A DNA stretch of 64,000 bases from Pimelobacter simplex (GTDB taxonomy: Bacteria > Actinomycetota > Actinomycetes > Propionibacteriales > Nocardioidaceae). The stretch lies in NCBI RefSeq assembly GCF_024662235.1, contig NZ_CP096276.1, positions 992,001 to 1,056,000 of the forward strand, in the 5' to 3' direction. The translations under genes and the position numbers were made by a program. The notes under the pieces were generated by a model. That model saw only the letters and a program-made list of their open reading frames with translations. It had not been told where the DNA came from and did not search any database. Of the stretch, positions 48,873 to 58,746 are shown in pieces (positions within the stretch are counted from its first letter, which is position 1; the number at the start of each line of letters is the position of its first letter).

Positions 48873-50342
48873 ATGCACGCGCCGCACATCCCCGGGTTCA
48901 CCTACGTCGACCTGGTCGGCGAGGGCGGGTTCGCCGACGTCTTCCGCTACCAGCAGGAGCTGCCGACCCGGCAGGTCGCGATCAAGGTGCTGCGCAGCGG
49001 CAGCGATCCCGCCTCGCTGGACCTGTTCCGGGCCGAGGCCAACGTGATGGCCCAGCTGTCCAACCACCCCTCGATCGTGCCGATCTACCAGGCCGGGGTG
49101 AGCTCCGACGGGCGTGCGTTCCTGGTCATGGAGTTCTGCCCGCCGCCCCACGTGGCCCAGCGCTACCGGGTGCAGCCGCTGGCCGTGGGCGAGGTGCTCG
49201 ACATCGGCGTCAAGATCGCCAGTGCGGTCGAGACCGCCCACCGGGCCGGGATCCTGCACCGCGACATCAAGCCGCACAACATCCTGACCAGCACCTTCGG
49301 GGTGCCGCTCCTGACCGACTTCGGCATCGCCTCGGTGGTCGGCCAGGCGGGGGCGGCCGGCCAGGCGCTGTCGATCCCGTGGTCGCCGCCCGAGACGCTG
49401 ACCTCCGACAGCCACGACGTGCGCAGCGACGTCTACTCGCTCGCGGCGACCCTCTACTCGCTGCTCATCGGGCACTCGCCCTACGAGCGCCGGGACGCGG
49501 CCAACGACAACGCGACGATGATGACCCGGATCGAGCGTGGCCAGCTGACGCCGCTGCGCCGTCCCGACGTGCCGCCCTCGCTGGTCGACGTGCTGCGCCG
49601 GGCGATGTCGGTCCAGGTCGAGAAGCGGCCGGTCTCGGCGATGGTGCTGGGCCGCCAGCTCCAGGACGTCCAGATCGAGCTGCGCCAGTCGCCGACCCGG
49701 CTCGAGGTGATGGACGCCTCGCCGTCGGCGCTGGTCGAGGAGCACCCCGACGACGCGCGGACCCTGGTCCGCCCGGTCTCGGTGATCATCCCGGCCGAGG
49801 TCAGCGCGCGCCCGGCGCCCGTGCGTCCCGCCATCGACGAGTCCACCCGGAACCCGGGCACCGACGTGGTGACCGGGGGCTCGCGCAGCGGACCGGCCCC
49901 GCGCCGTACCGAGGAGCGCCGGCTCGGCACCGGCGGCCGGGTCGCCGTCGGCGCGGTCGCGGCCGTGCTCGCCGGCGCGGTCGGGTACGCCGTGCTCGCC
50001 GGCGGGGGCGACGAGGGCGACCCGCGCTCGGGCCCGCTGCGCGGCGAAAAGCCCCCCGACGCGGTCCAGGCGCTCGACGCCCCGGCGCCGCCGGTGGTCA
50101 GCTCGTCGGGCACCGGCACCCGCTACACCTTCCGCTGGCAGCAGGCCGACCCCGAGCCGGAGGACTCCTTCAAGATCCGCTTCCGCAACGACGGCGTCGC
50201 CGGCAAGGCGGAGTACACCGAGGAGACCAGCCGCACGGTGACCGTCGCCCCCAAGGAGTCGGTCTGCCTGCAGGTCTCGCTGCAGCGCCAGGGCCGCCCC
50301 ATCTCGGCGCCCTCCACCGAGGTCTGCGAGGTGGGCCGGTGA
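48873..50342 (+). CDS. Membrane Ser/Thr protein kinase
   Basis: A 489-residue kinase. The domain spans about 8-270: GEGGFADVF (P-loop), Lys38 in VAIK, HRDIKPHN near 129, DFG near 149, and SPPE in place of APE. A basic, Pro-rich linker leads to one membrane helix (about 355-374), then an extracellular ~110-residue Fn3-like domain (TGTRYTFRWQQADPE...RQGRPISAPSTEVCEVG). The single-pass layout suits a receptor kinase whose outer domain could bind the giant Fn3/Ig protein encoded next. GTGA overlap of 4 bp with that gene. Confidence 0.93.
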   Translation: MHAPHIPGFTYVDLVGEGGFADVFRYQQELPTRQVAIKVLRSGSDPASLDLFRAEANVMAQLSNHPSIVPIYQAGVSSDGRAFLVMEFCPPPHVAQRYRVQPLAVGEVLDIGVKIASAVETAHRAGILHRDIKPHNILTSTFGVPLLTDFGIASVVGQAGAAGQALSIPWSPPETLTSDSHDVRSDVYSLAATLYSLLIGHSPYERRDAANDNATMMTRIERGQLTPLRRPDVPPSLVDVLRRAMSVQVEKRPVSAMVLGRQLQDVQIELRQSPTRLEVMDASPSALVEEHPDDARTLVRPVSVIIPAEVSARPAPVRPAIDESTRNPGTDVVTGGSRSGPAPRRTEERRLGTGGRVAVGAVAAVLAGAVGYAVLAGGGDEGDPRSGPLRGEKPPDAVQALDAPAPPVVSSSGTGTRYTFRWQQADPEPEDSFKIRFRNDGVAGKAEYTEETSRTVTVAPKESVCLQVSLQRQGRPISAPSTEVCEVGR

Positions 50343-53300
50343 TCCGCCGGTGGCGCCGCACGGCGTCCGCGACCGCGCTCGCGCTGCTGCTCGGCACGCT
50401 CGTCGTCCTCGCGTTCGAGCACGACGGCAAGCCGTTCACCGAGGTCGACCTCAACGACGGCGGCGTCTGGGTGACCAACCAGAAGGACGGCCTGGTCGCC
50501 CGCCTCAACCCACAGATCGAGGAGCTCGACCTCGGCGTCGACTCCGGCAGCGCCGAGTTCGACATCTTCCAGCGCGGCACCAGCCTCTACGTCGACGACG
50601 CGTCCGCCGAGCGCGCGGTCAAGCCGGTCGACGTCGCCCGGGCCAGCGTGCTCGACCCGACCGCGCTGCCGACCGGCGCCGTGGTCGCCCACGGAGGGGA
50701 CACCTTCGCGGTCGTCGACACCGTCAGCGGCAAGGCCTGGGTCCGCTCCGGCGAGGCGCTGCGCGGCTTCTCCGCCAAGACCACCAAGCCCGACCTGACC
50801 GGTGCGCTCACCGCGGCGGTCGGTACCGACGGCCGCGCCTACGTGCTCGGCCGCGACGGCGAGGTCACCCCGGTCAGCACCGACGAGACCGGCTTCGCGG
50901 TCACCGAGGACAAGATCGACCTCGGCGGCGACGTCGGCCGCGAGGCCGCCGACGTCACCCTCACCGTGGTCGGCGAGACCCCGGTGCTCTACAACCGCAG
51001 CACCCTCGAGCTGAGCCGCCCCGACGCCGACCCGGTCGTGGTCGAGGCCGCCGACCCGACCACCGTCGCGCTCCAGCAGCCCTCGGACGCGGCCGACGAC
51101 GTCTACGTCGCGACCCACGACGGGCTCTACACCGTCCCGCTCGAGGGCGGCGGGCTCGACAAGGTCAGCCGCGGCGAGGTGGCCGGGCGGCCGGCGGCGC
51201 CGGTCGTGATGTCCGGTACCCGCTGCGTCTACGCCGCCTGGGCCGACCCGGCCTCGACCAGCAACTACCTGCGCGACTGCGCCGACGACGCCGACGACGA
51301 CACCGCGCCGGTCCCCGACCTGCAGCCCGGCGCCGAGCTGGAGTTCCGGGTCAACCGCGACGTCGTCGTCCTCAACGACACCCGGACCGGCGACAGCTGG
51401 CTGGTCCAGGAGCCGGGCAAGGCCAAGATCGACAACTGGCCGGCCGTCGACCCCCACAACCAGAACCGGTCCAAGCTCAAGGAGACCACCGAGGAGGTCC
51501 CGGACCAGGAGAACCGCCCGCCCGAGCCCCAGAACGACTACCTCGGCGCCCGGCCCGGCCGGACCACGGTGCTCCCGGTGGTCGCGCTCAACGACCACGA
51601 CCCCGACGGCGACATCATCAGCATCGTCAAGACCACGCCGGCCACCAGCGGGCCCGACTTCGAGGTGCGGATCGTCGGTGGCGGCACGCAGCTCCAGGTC
51701 ACGGTGCCCGCCGACGCCACGGGCACCTCGGTCTTCCGCTACTACGTCACCGACGGCAAGGTCATCGACCAGGTCCCGGCCGAGGTGCACCTGCAGGTCC
51801 GCGAGGAGGGCCAGCAGACCAAGCCGCGGCTGATGGACGACCGCGACCCCCAGCTCAACGTCGTGCGCGGGGCGACCGTCGACTTCTACCTCCTGGCCGA
51901 CTACGTCGACGCCGACGGCGACGACCTCACGCTGCGTGACGCGACCGCGCGCGGTGGCGACGTGGAGTTCCGGCCCGACGGCACGCTCACCTTCACCGAC
52001 GACGGCACCGGCGCCGACAGCGCCGAGATCCAGTACACGATCGACGACGGCTTCGACACCGTCGGCGGCAAGCTCAAGGTCCAGGTGCTCGACAAGGCCG
52101 CGCCACCCGAGCTGGTGCCCGACCTCGCCTCCGGCGTCGCCGGCACCCAGGTCGTCGTCCAGCCGCTGACCAACGACCGCAACCCCGAGGGCACCGACCT
52201 GACCCTCAAGGGGGTCAAGGTGGTCGGCGACGACTCGGGCACGAGCATCACCAAGGACCTCGACAACGGCACCTTCACCTTCGAGGCCGCCAAGGCGCGC
52301 AGCTACTACCTGGAGTACTCCGCCTACAACTCCTCCGCGACCGGGTCCTCCATCGTCCGCCTCGACATCGAGTCCCCGCCCAAGGACAACCGGCCGCCCA
52401 TCGCGGTGCGCGACAAGGCGGTCATCACCCCCGGCGGCACGGCCCAGGTCGACCTGCTGCTCAACGACCTCGACCCCGACGGCGACGTCCTCGTGGTCAC
52501 CCGGGTCGGGCGGCCCTCCAACGACGGCGTCAAGGTCTCGATCGTCGACAAGCGCCTCGCCGTGGTGAGCGCGACGACCGACCTCGCCGGCCAGCCCGCG
52601 ACGGTCGAGTACTCCGTCTCCGACGGCCGCAGCTCGACCACCGGCCAGCTCGTGATCTCCCAGGCCAACCAGGCCAACCGGCACCCGGTCGCCAACAAGG
52701 ACCAGGTCACCGTGCGCGCCGGGTCGGTGACCACGATCCCGGTGCTCGACAACGACTCCGACCCCGACGGCGGCAAGCCGCGCCTGTTCCAGTCCGACCT
52801 CCTCAACGAGCAGGAGCTCGAGGTCTGGGTGGCCGGCGACGCGCTGCGCCTGCGCGCGCCGGACGAGCCGGGCAGCTACTCGGTGATCTACGGCGTGCGC
52901 GACACCGAGGGGCTCAAGGCGACCGCCCAGGTGAGCATCTACGTCATCGCGGACTCGGCCGAGAACAACCACCCGCCGATGCCCCAGCCGATCACCGACC
53001 GGGTCATCGCCGGGCGGTCCAAGGTGATCTCGGTCGACCTCGTCGGCGCCGACCCCGACGGCGACTCGGTCGCGTTCAGCAGCATCCTCACCGCGCCCTC
53101 GCTCGGCCGGGTGCTCGAGACCGGCGTCGACTGGATCCGCTACGAGGCCTTCGCCGACAAGGCCGGCACCGACTTCTTCCAGGTCTCGGTCCAGGACAAG
53201 TACGGCAAGAAGGGCGTCGCCGAGGTACGCGTCGGCGTGGTCCCCGTGGAGGCCGAGAACCAGCCGCCGGTGGCGCTCGACGACAACGTGCTCGTCCAGC

Positions 53301-56300
53301 CCAACCGGACCATCTCCTACAACGTGCTGACCAACGACGTCGACCCCGACGACGACCCGCTGCGGATCACCGAGATCAACAGCCCGGTCAAGCCCCAGCC
53401 CGAGCACCACAACGGCTTCGTCGAGCTCGAGGTGGGCGATGCGCCCGACACCGGGTCCGCCGCGACCAACATCGGCTACACGATCGAGGATGCCGCGGGC
53501 GCCCAGGACCACGCCGTGCTCAAGGTCTCGGCGAGCCGGGACGCGCCGTTCTACGCGCCGATCGCGCGCGACGACGTGGCCGACCTGAGCGACATCATCG
53601 GCCGCGACCCGGGCGAGTGGGTCGACGTACCGGTGCTCGACAACGACCTCGACTTCGACGGCCCCAAGGCCGACCTGCGGGTCACCAAGTGCATCCCCGG
53701 CGCCAAGGGGGAGTGCGAGGTCGGCGAGGGCGAGTCGCAGGTGCGGGTCCGGCTCACCGCCGAGGACCAGGTCGTGCTCTACCGCCTCGACGACGCCGAC
53801 GACGAGTCGTCGGACACCTTCGGCGTCATCTACGTCACCGGCACCGACAACGTCCCGCCGCAGCTGACCACCGACAAGGACCGGATCCCGGTCAAGGCGG
53901 TCGCCGGCGAGAAGGTCGTCTTCGACCTCGACGACCTCGTCGTGACCCGGGCCGGGCGCGAGCCGCGGATCGTCCCCGACCGGTCGCTGTCCGCGGTCAA
54001 CGGCCAGGTCGACAGCGTCGAGGGCGCCCCGACCTCGCTGTCGTTCCTGCCTGCGCGCGGCCACGCCGGGCCCGCGTCGGTGTCGGTGTGGGTCAGCGAC
54101 GGCCGGACCACCGGCGAGGACGCCGGTCTCGTCTCGCTGCTGACCATCCCGATCGACGTCAAGCCCGCGGGCAACGTCGCGCCCGAGATGCGCGGCGCCG
54201 CGGTCGACGTCGGGGTCGACGGCGAGGCGGCCGAGGTCGACCTGGCCGGGCTGACCCGGGACGCCAACGAGGACGACCTCGACACGATGACCTACACCGT
54301 GAAGTCGGCGGCCTCGGGGCTCACCGCGACCATCGCGTCGGGCGAGAGCGTCCTCTCGATCGAGGCCGGCGGCGGCGTCAGCGACGGCGACACGCTGCGG
54401 GTCGAGGTCACCGCGGACGACGGCCACGGCGGCACGGCCGAGGCGACCGTCACCGCCCACATCGTCGACAGCGACCGCCCGCTGCTGCAGATCCCGCCGA
54501 TCACCGTGGCCGCGGACAAGGACGAGGTGCGCTCGGTCGACCTCGCCGACTACGCCGTCAACCCCTACCCGGGCGAGCCGATCAAGGTCAGCAAGGCCCG
54601 GATCGAGAGCGGCAAGGGCCTCGACGACCTCGAGACCGCCGGCTCCAGCGTCTCGTTCCGCCCGGTCGGCTTCGGCACCTCCACGATCAAGGTCACCGTC
54701 AGCGACGCCTCGGGCGACGAGTCGCGCTCGGTGCCGGGCCGGGTCAACGTGGTGGTCGTCGACGCACCCGCGGCGCCGGCCCGCCCGACCCTGTCGTCGG
54801 TCGAGGCCTCCTCGGCCGTGCTGTCGTGGCGCGAGCCGGAGTCCAACGGGGCGCCGATCACCGAGTACGAGGTCCGTGGCTCCCACGGCTTCCAGCAGGT
54901 CTGCACGGCCACCACCTGCACCCTCGCCGACCTCACCCCCGGCGAGACCTACACGTTCACGGTCCGCGCCCGGAACAAGGTCGGCTGGGGCGACCCGAGC
55001 CCCGCCTCCGAGGGGATCACGCCCAACAAGGCGCCCGACCTGATGACGCCGCCCACGATCGTGGTCGAGCCCCGCCCGACCGGCAGCCGGATGGACCGCC
55101 AGCTCACGGTGCGCTGGACCCCGCCCGCCAACGAGGGCTCGGCGATCACCGGCTACGAGATCAAGGAGGCCGGCAGCGGCCGCTCCTGGACTGCCCCGGG
55201 CGGCGCGACGTCGTACACGGTGCCGGGGCTCGACAACGGCACGCCCTACGCCTTCGAGATCCGCGCGATCAACGACGTCGAGCCGCGCCGGCAGTTCTCG
55301 GGTGCCTCCCAGGCGGTCGCGCCGTTCGGCGTACCGGTCCGCTCGGGCGCGCCGCCCCAGCTCACCGCGAGCGAGGACAGCCCCTACACCAACGAGCCGT
55401 GGGTGCGCATCGACTGGTCGCGGTGGTCGGAGTCGCAGAGCAACGGCAACCCCGTCTCCGAGTACGTCATCAGCTGCAGCGGCTGCAGCCGGTCGAGCTA
55501 CACGGTCGGCGCCACGGCGACGTCCAAGACCTTCGGCGCCGGCGACGGCATCCGCAAGGGCCAGCAGGTCACCCTGACCATCGCCGCGACCAACGACGCC
55601 GGCACCAGCGACCGCAGCCCCAGCGTGACCGGGCGGCCGTGGACCAAGGCCGGCCCGGTGCGCAACCTGCGCGAGGTCGGCAGCTCCACGGCCGACCGTA
55701 CGGCGACCATCGGCTGGGACCCGCCGGCCGACGACGGCGGCCTGCAGATCCGCCACTACGTCGTGCAGACCGGGTCGGGCACCTCCGTCACCGTGCCGTC
55801 GGCGCCGGGCGGCGGCGGGCGCGAGATCACCTTCCCCGACAACGGCACCCATGAAGTCCGGGTGTGGGCGGTGACCTTCAACGGCGACCGTGCCGTCGAG
55901 GGCCAGGCCGACTCGCTCGGCGGGATCCTCACCTGGGGCAAGCCGTTCCCGCCCGACGACACCTCGCGCACGAGCACCAGCTACTACGGCGTGGACCTGC
56001 GGCTCCAGGCCGGCGCGCCCAACGGCAAGCCGGTGACCGGCGTCCAGTTCAGCACCGACAACGGGGCGACCTGGACCGACAAGCGCTCGGGGGAGTACTG
56101 GTCGGGCGCGGTCGACCAGGGCGGTGCCACCGCGCGGATCCTGGTCCGGACCCGCTCGTCGGCGACCGGCGACCGCGAGTTCAGCGACCCGGTGGCGATC
56201 ACGGGCACCTCCAAGGAGAAGTACCTCGCGATCGGCATCTCCTGCAACATCCTCGGCCGGTGCGCGATCAGCGTCGACGGCGACGGCTTCATCCGCGCGC

Positions 56301-56476
56301 CCCGCGACGCCGTCGTCTCGCTCAACGGGCTCAGCGTCTACAACGACTCGTGCGGCTCGTTCACCCAGTCGGTCAACGGCACGTTCGACTACACCGCCGG
56401 CGGCAACGGCTGCCGCGTCACCGGCGACGCCAAGCCCTCGGTCACCGTCGACGGCGTCTCCCGCACCGCCCCCTGA
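50339..56476 (+). CDS. Giant Ig/cadherin-like and Fn3 repeat surface protein (2045 aa)
   Basis: A GTG-started protein with an N-terminal membrane or signal helix (RRWRRTASATALALLLGTLVVLAF). A beta-propeller-like region (about 35-385) follows. About eleven cadherin/Ig-like repeats of ~100 residues come next (about 390-1475), several with the calcium-ligand-like NDxDPDGD motif. Four Fn3-type domains (about 1476-1870) and a Cys-containing C-terminal region (about 1870-2045) complete it. No LPXTG motif is present. It is anchored by its N-terminal helix or secreted, and acts outside the cell, probably in adhesion or sensing. Coupled to the kinase gene by a 4-bp overlap, it is the likely client or ligand of the whole operon. 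Confidence 0.9.
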   Translation: MIRRWRRTASATALALLLGTLVVLAFEHDGKPFTEVDLNDGGVWVTNQKDGLVARLNPQIEELDLGVDSGSAEFDIFQRGTSLYVDDASAERAVKPVDVARASVLDPTALPTGAVVAHGGDTFAVVDTVSGKAWVRSGEALRGFSAKTTKPDLTGALTAAVGTDGRAYVLGRDGEVTPVSTDETGFAVTEDKIDLGGDVGREAADVTLTVVGETPVLYNRSTLELSRPDADPVVVEAADPTTVALQQPSDAADDVYVATHDGLYTVPLEGGGLDKVSRGEVAGRPAAPVVMSGTRCVYAAWADPASTSNYLRDCADDADDDTAPVPDLQPGAELEFRVNRDVVVLNDTRTGDSWLVQEPGKAKIDNWPAVDPHNQNRSKLKETTEEVPDQENRPPEPQNDYLGARPGRTTVLPVVALNDHDPDGDIISIVKTTPATSGPDFEVRIVGGGTQLQVTVPADATGTSVFRYYVTDGKVIDQVPAEVHLQVREEGQQTKPRLMDDRDPQLNVVRGATVDFYLLADYVDADGDDLTLRDATARGGDVEFRPDGTLTFTDDGTGADSAEIQYTIDDGFDTVGGKLKVQVLDKAAPPELVPDLASGVAGTQVVVQPLTNDRNPEGTDLTLKGVKVVGDDSGTSITKDLDNGTFTFEAAKARSYYLEYSAYNSSATGSSIVRLDIESPPKDNRPPIAVRDKAVITPGGTAQVDLLLNDLDPDGDVLVVTRVGRPSNDGVKVSIVDKRLAVVSATTDLAGQPATVEYSVSDGRSSTTGQLVISQANQANRHPVANKDQVTVRAGSVTTIPVLDNDSDPDGGKPRLFQSDLLNEQELEVWVAGDALRLRAPDEPGSYSVIYGVRDTEGLKATAQVSIYVIADSAENNHPPMPQPITDRVIAGRSKVISVDLVGADPDGDSVAFSSILTAPSLGRVLETGVDWIRYEAFADKAGTDFFQVSVQDKYGKKGVAEVRVGVVPVEAENQPPVALDDNVLVQPNRTISYNVLTNDVDPDDDPLRITEINSPVKPQPEHHNGFVELEVGDAPDTGSAATNIGYTIEDAAGAQDHAVLKVSASRDAPFYAPIARDDVADLSDIIGRDPGEWVDVPVLDNDLDFDGPKADLRVTKCIPGAKGECEVGEGESQVRVRLTAEDQVVLYRLDDADDESSDTFGVIYVTGTDNVPPQLTTDKDRIPVKAVAGEKVVFDLDDLVVTRAGREPRIVPDRSLSAVNGQVDSVEGAPTSLSFLPARGHAGPASVSVWVSDGRTTGEDAGLVSLLTIPIDVKPAGNVAPEMRGAAVDVGVDGEAAEVDLAGLTRDANEDDLDTMTYTVKSAASGLTATIASGESVLSIEAGGGVSDGDTLRVEVTADDGHGGTAEATVTAHIVDSDRPLLQIPPITVAADKDEVRSVDLADYAVNPYPGEPIKVSKARIESGKGLDDLETAGSSVSFRPVGFGTSTIKVTVSDASGDESRSVPGRVNVVVVDAPAAPARPTLSSVEASSAVLSWREPESNGAPITEYEVRGSHGFQQVCTATTCTLADLTPGETYTFTVRARNKVGWGDPSPASEGITPNKAPDLMTPPTIVVEPRPTGSRMDRQLTVRWTPPANEGSAITGYEIKEAGSGRSWTAPGGATSYTVPGLDNGTPYAFEIRAINDVEPRRQFSGASQAVAPFGVPVRSGAPPQLTASEDSPYTNEPWVRIDWSRWSESQSNGNPVSEYVISCSGCSRSSYTVGATATSKTFGAGDGIRKGQQVTLTIAATNDAGTSDRSPSVTGRPWTKAGPVRNLREVGSSTADRTATIGWDPPADDGGLQIRHYVVQTGSGTSVTVPSAPGGGGREITFPDNGTHEVRVWAVTFNGDRAVEGQADSLGGILTWGKPFPPDDTSRTSTSYYGVDLRLQAGAPNGKPVTGVQFSTDNGATWTDKRSGEYWSGAVDQGGATARILVRTRSSATGDREFSDPVAITGTSKEKYLAIGISCNILGRCAISVDGDGFIRAPRDAVVSLNGLSVYNDSCGSFTQSVNGTFDYTAGGNGCRVTGDAKPSVTVDGVSRTAP

Positions 56477-56494
56477 TCCGCCCGAAAGGAAATC

Positions 56495-57466
56495 ATGTCG
56501 CTCACGACCGAACAGACCGAGTGGTTCGCGCAGACCTTCGCCCAGCTCGTCGCCAACGTCGAGCAGGCCATCGTCGGCAAGACCGAGGTCGTCCGGCTCG
56601 CGTTCGTCGCGCTGCTCGCCGAGGGCCACCTGCTGCTCGAGGACTACCCGGGCACCGGCAAGACCTCGCTGGCCCGGGCGATCGCCCAGACGATCCACGG
56701 CGACCACCACCGGATCCAGTTCACGCCCGACCTGCTGCCCAGCGACGTCACCGGCGTGACGATCTTCGACCAGCGCAGCCAGGAGTTCGAGTTCCACCAG
56801 GGGCCGATCTTCTCCAACATCGTGCTGGCCGACGAGATCAACCGGGCCTCGCCCAAGACCCAGTCGGCGCTGCTCGAGGTGATGGAGGAGAACCAGGTCA
56901 CCGTCGACGGCATCACCCACCCGGTCGGCCAGCCGTTCATGGTGATCGCGACCCAGAACCCCATCGAGCAGGCGGGCACCTACCGGCTGCCCGAGGCCCA
57001 GCTCGACCGGTTCCTGATCAAGACCTCGCTGGGCTACCCCGACCACGAGAGCACCGTCCAGATCCTCACCAACGCCCCCAAGGGCAAGGCCGCGACGGTG
57101 CTGCGCCCGATCATCAGCGGCGACAACGTGCTCCACCTGATCGGCCTGGCCCAGCAGGTGCACGTCGAGACGGCCGTCTACGAGTACGTCTCCGGGCTCA
57201 CCGAGGCGACCCGCGAGTCCTCCGAGGTCGTGCTCGGCACGAGCGTGCGCGCCGGGCTCGCCCTGGTCCGCGCGGCGCGGGCGCTGGCGCTCTCCTACGG
57301 CCGCACGTACGTCGTCCCCGACGACGTCAAGACCCTCGCCGTTCCGGTCCTCGCGCACCGGATGGTGCTCGACCCCGAGGAGGACTTCCGCGGCACCACG
57401 TGCGAGGACGTCGTGCGCCGGGTCCTCGAGCGCGTGCCCGTCCCGCTGGAGCCCGCTGCTCGATGA
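56495..57466 (+). CDS. moxR: MoxR-family AAA+ ATPase
   Basis: A 323-residue ATPase with Walker A (DYPGTGKTS), Walker B (VLADEINRASPKTQ), sensor 1 (ATQNPIEQ) and the C-terminal winged/lid region with the conserved SVRAGLALVRAARALAL. MoxR proteins are chaperone-like ATPases that act on VWA-domain or other partner proteins, often with DUF58. AAAGGA precedes the ATG. It lies 18 bp after the giant protein gene, and overlaps the DUF58 gene by 4 bp. Confidence 0.94.
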   Translation: MSLTTEQTEWFAQTFAQLVANVEQAIVGKTEVVRLAFVALLAEGHLLLEDYPGTGKTSLARAIAQTIHGDHHRIQFTPDLLPSDVTGVTIFDQRSQEFEFHQGPIFSNIVLADEINRASPKTQSALLEVMEENQVTVDGITHPVGQPFMVIATQNPIEQAGTYRLPEAQLDRFLIKTSLGYPDHESTVQILTNAPKGKAATVLRPIISGDNVLHLIGLAQQVHVETAVYEYVSGLTEATRESSEVVLGTSVRAGLALVRAARALALSYGRTYVVPDDVKTLAVPVLAHRMVLDPEEDFRGTTCEDVVRRVLERVPVPLEPAAR

Positions 57467-58746
57467 GTCCCCGCTCCTGGGTGGCCGGCGTCCGCCGTAC
57501 GCTCACCGCTGCCTCCCGGCGCCGCGCGGCGCTGGGCGGTGCGCTGCGCGACCGGGTCGCCGAGCGCACCGGGCGGGTGCGGACGGCGCTCGCGCCGGTC
57601 ACCGACACGGTCACCCCGGCCGGGTGGCTGGTCGGGCTGCTCGCCGTGGTCCTGGTGGTCGCGGGCCCGCTGCTGCACTGGCGCGAGCTGGTCGTCGGCG
57701 GGGTCTTCCTGGGGCTGGTGCTGCTCATCGCGATCGGCTTCGTCGTGGGCCGCTCACCGCTGGCCGCGCGGCTCGACCTCGCCCGGGACCGGGTGATCGT
57801 GGGGGAGCGGGCCAACGGCTACCTCACCGTGACCAACCCCAGCCAGCGCCGGGCGCGGCCGCTGATCGTGGAGTTCCCCGTGGGCGCGGGCCGGGCGGCC
57901 TTCGAGCTGCCCGCCCTGGCACCGGGGGCGCTGCACGAGGAGCTGTTCGCCGTCCCGACCGCGCACCGGGCCGTCCTCGACGTCGGACCGGTCACCGCGG
58001 TCCGCGCCGACCCGCTCGGGCTGCTGCGCCGGGTGCGCCACCTGAGCGAGATGGACCGGCTCTACGTGCACCCCAAGACGCTGCGCGTCGACGGCTCCGC
58101 GGCCGGGCTGGTGCGCGACCTCGAGGGCCGCACGGTGCCCAAGGTCTCCGACAACGACGTCTCGTTCCACGCGCTGCGCGGCTACGTCGCCGGCGACGAC
58201 CGGCGCCACATCCACTGGCGCTCGAGCGCCAAGACCGGCACCCTCATGGTCCGCCAGTTCGAGGAGACCCGCCGCTCGCACCTGCTCACCGTGGTGAGCT
58301 CGCGGCTCGAGGACTACGGCAGCGACGACGAGTTCGAGCTCGCCATCTCGGTGGCCGGCTCGCTCGGCACCCAGGCGCTCGCCGACGGCCAGCAGCTCAG
58401 CGCCGCGGCCTCGCACGGATCGCTGCCCTCCAACGGGGCGCAGCGCTTCCTCGACGGTCTGTCGGGCCTCGCCTACGACTGGCAGGCCCGCCGGATCGTC
58501 GACGTCGCGCGCCACCTCGGCAACGACGAGCTCGCCGCGAGCGTGATCGTGCTCTGCCTGGGCTCGGGCGTGAGCATCACCGACCTGCGCCGCGCCCGCC
58601 AGCACCTGCCCGTCGACACCCGGGTGATCGCGGTGCGCTGCCTGACCGGCACCGAGCCGTCGGTGCGCTGGCTCGGCGATCTCGCCGTGGCCACGGTCGG
58701 GCGGCTCGACGAGCTCGCGGTCGCCGTACGACGGGTCGCGGCATGA
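57463..58746 (+). CDS. DUF58 membrane protein
   Basis: A 427-residue protein with a basic N-terminus, two membrane helices (about 50-90), and a beta-rich region. The DUF58 core signature is at about residue 245 (YVAGDDRRHIHWRSSAKTGTLMVRQFE), followed by a VWA-like C-terminal fold. DUF58 proteins are the usual partners of MoxR ATPases and transglutaminase-like membrane proteins. Overlaps of 4 bp on both sides tie it to MoxR and the next gene. Confidence 0.92.
   Translation: MSPRSWVAGVRRTLTAASRRRAALGGALRDRVAERTGRVRTALAPVTDTVTPAGWLVGLLAVVLVVAGPLLHWRELVVGGVFLGLVLLIAIGFVVGRSPLAARLDLARDRVIVGERANGYLTVTNPSQRRARPLIVEFPVGAGRAAFELPALAPGALHEELFAVPTAHRAVLDVGPVTAVRADPLGLLRRVRHLSEMDRLYVHPKTLRVDGSAAGLVRDLEGRTVPKVSDNDVSFHALRGYVAGDDRRHIHWRSSAKTGTLMVRQFEETRRSHLLTVVSSRLEDYGSDDEFELAISVAGSLGTQALADGQQLSAAASHGSLPSNGAQRFLDGLSGLAYDWQARRIVDVARHLGNDELAASVIVLCLGSGVSITDLRRARQHLPVDTRVIAVRCLTGTEPSVRWLGDLAVATVGRLDELAVAVRRVAA

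Noticed and set aside
50123..57358. A very long open frame on the minus strand opposite the giant protein and MoxR
   Set aside because: Its composition (runs of Asp, Arg, Val, Gly, Leu) is that of a GC-rich antisense frame, and the plus strand carries clear domain signatures throughout.
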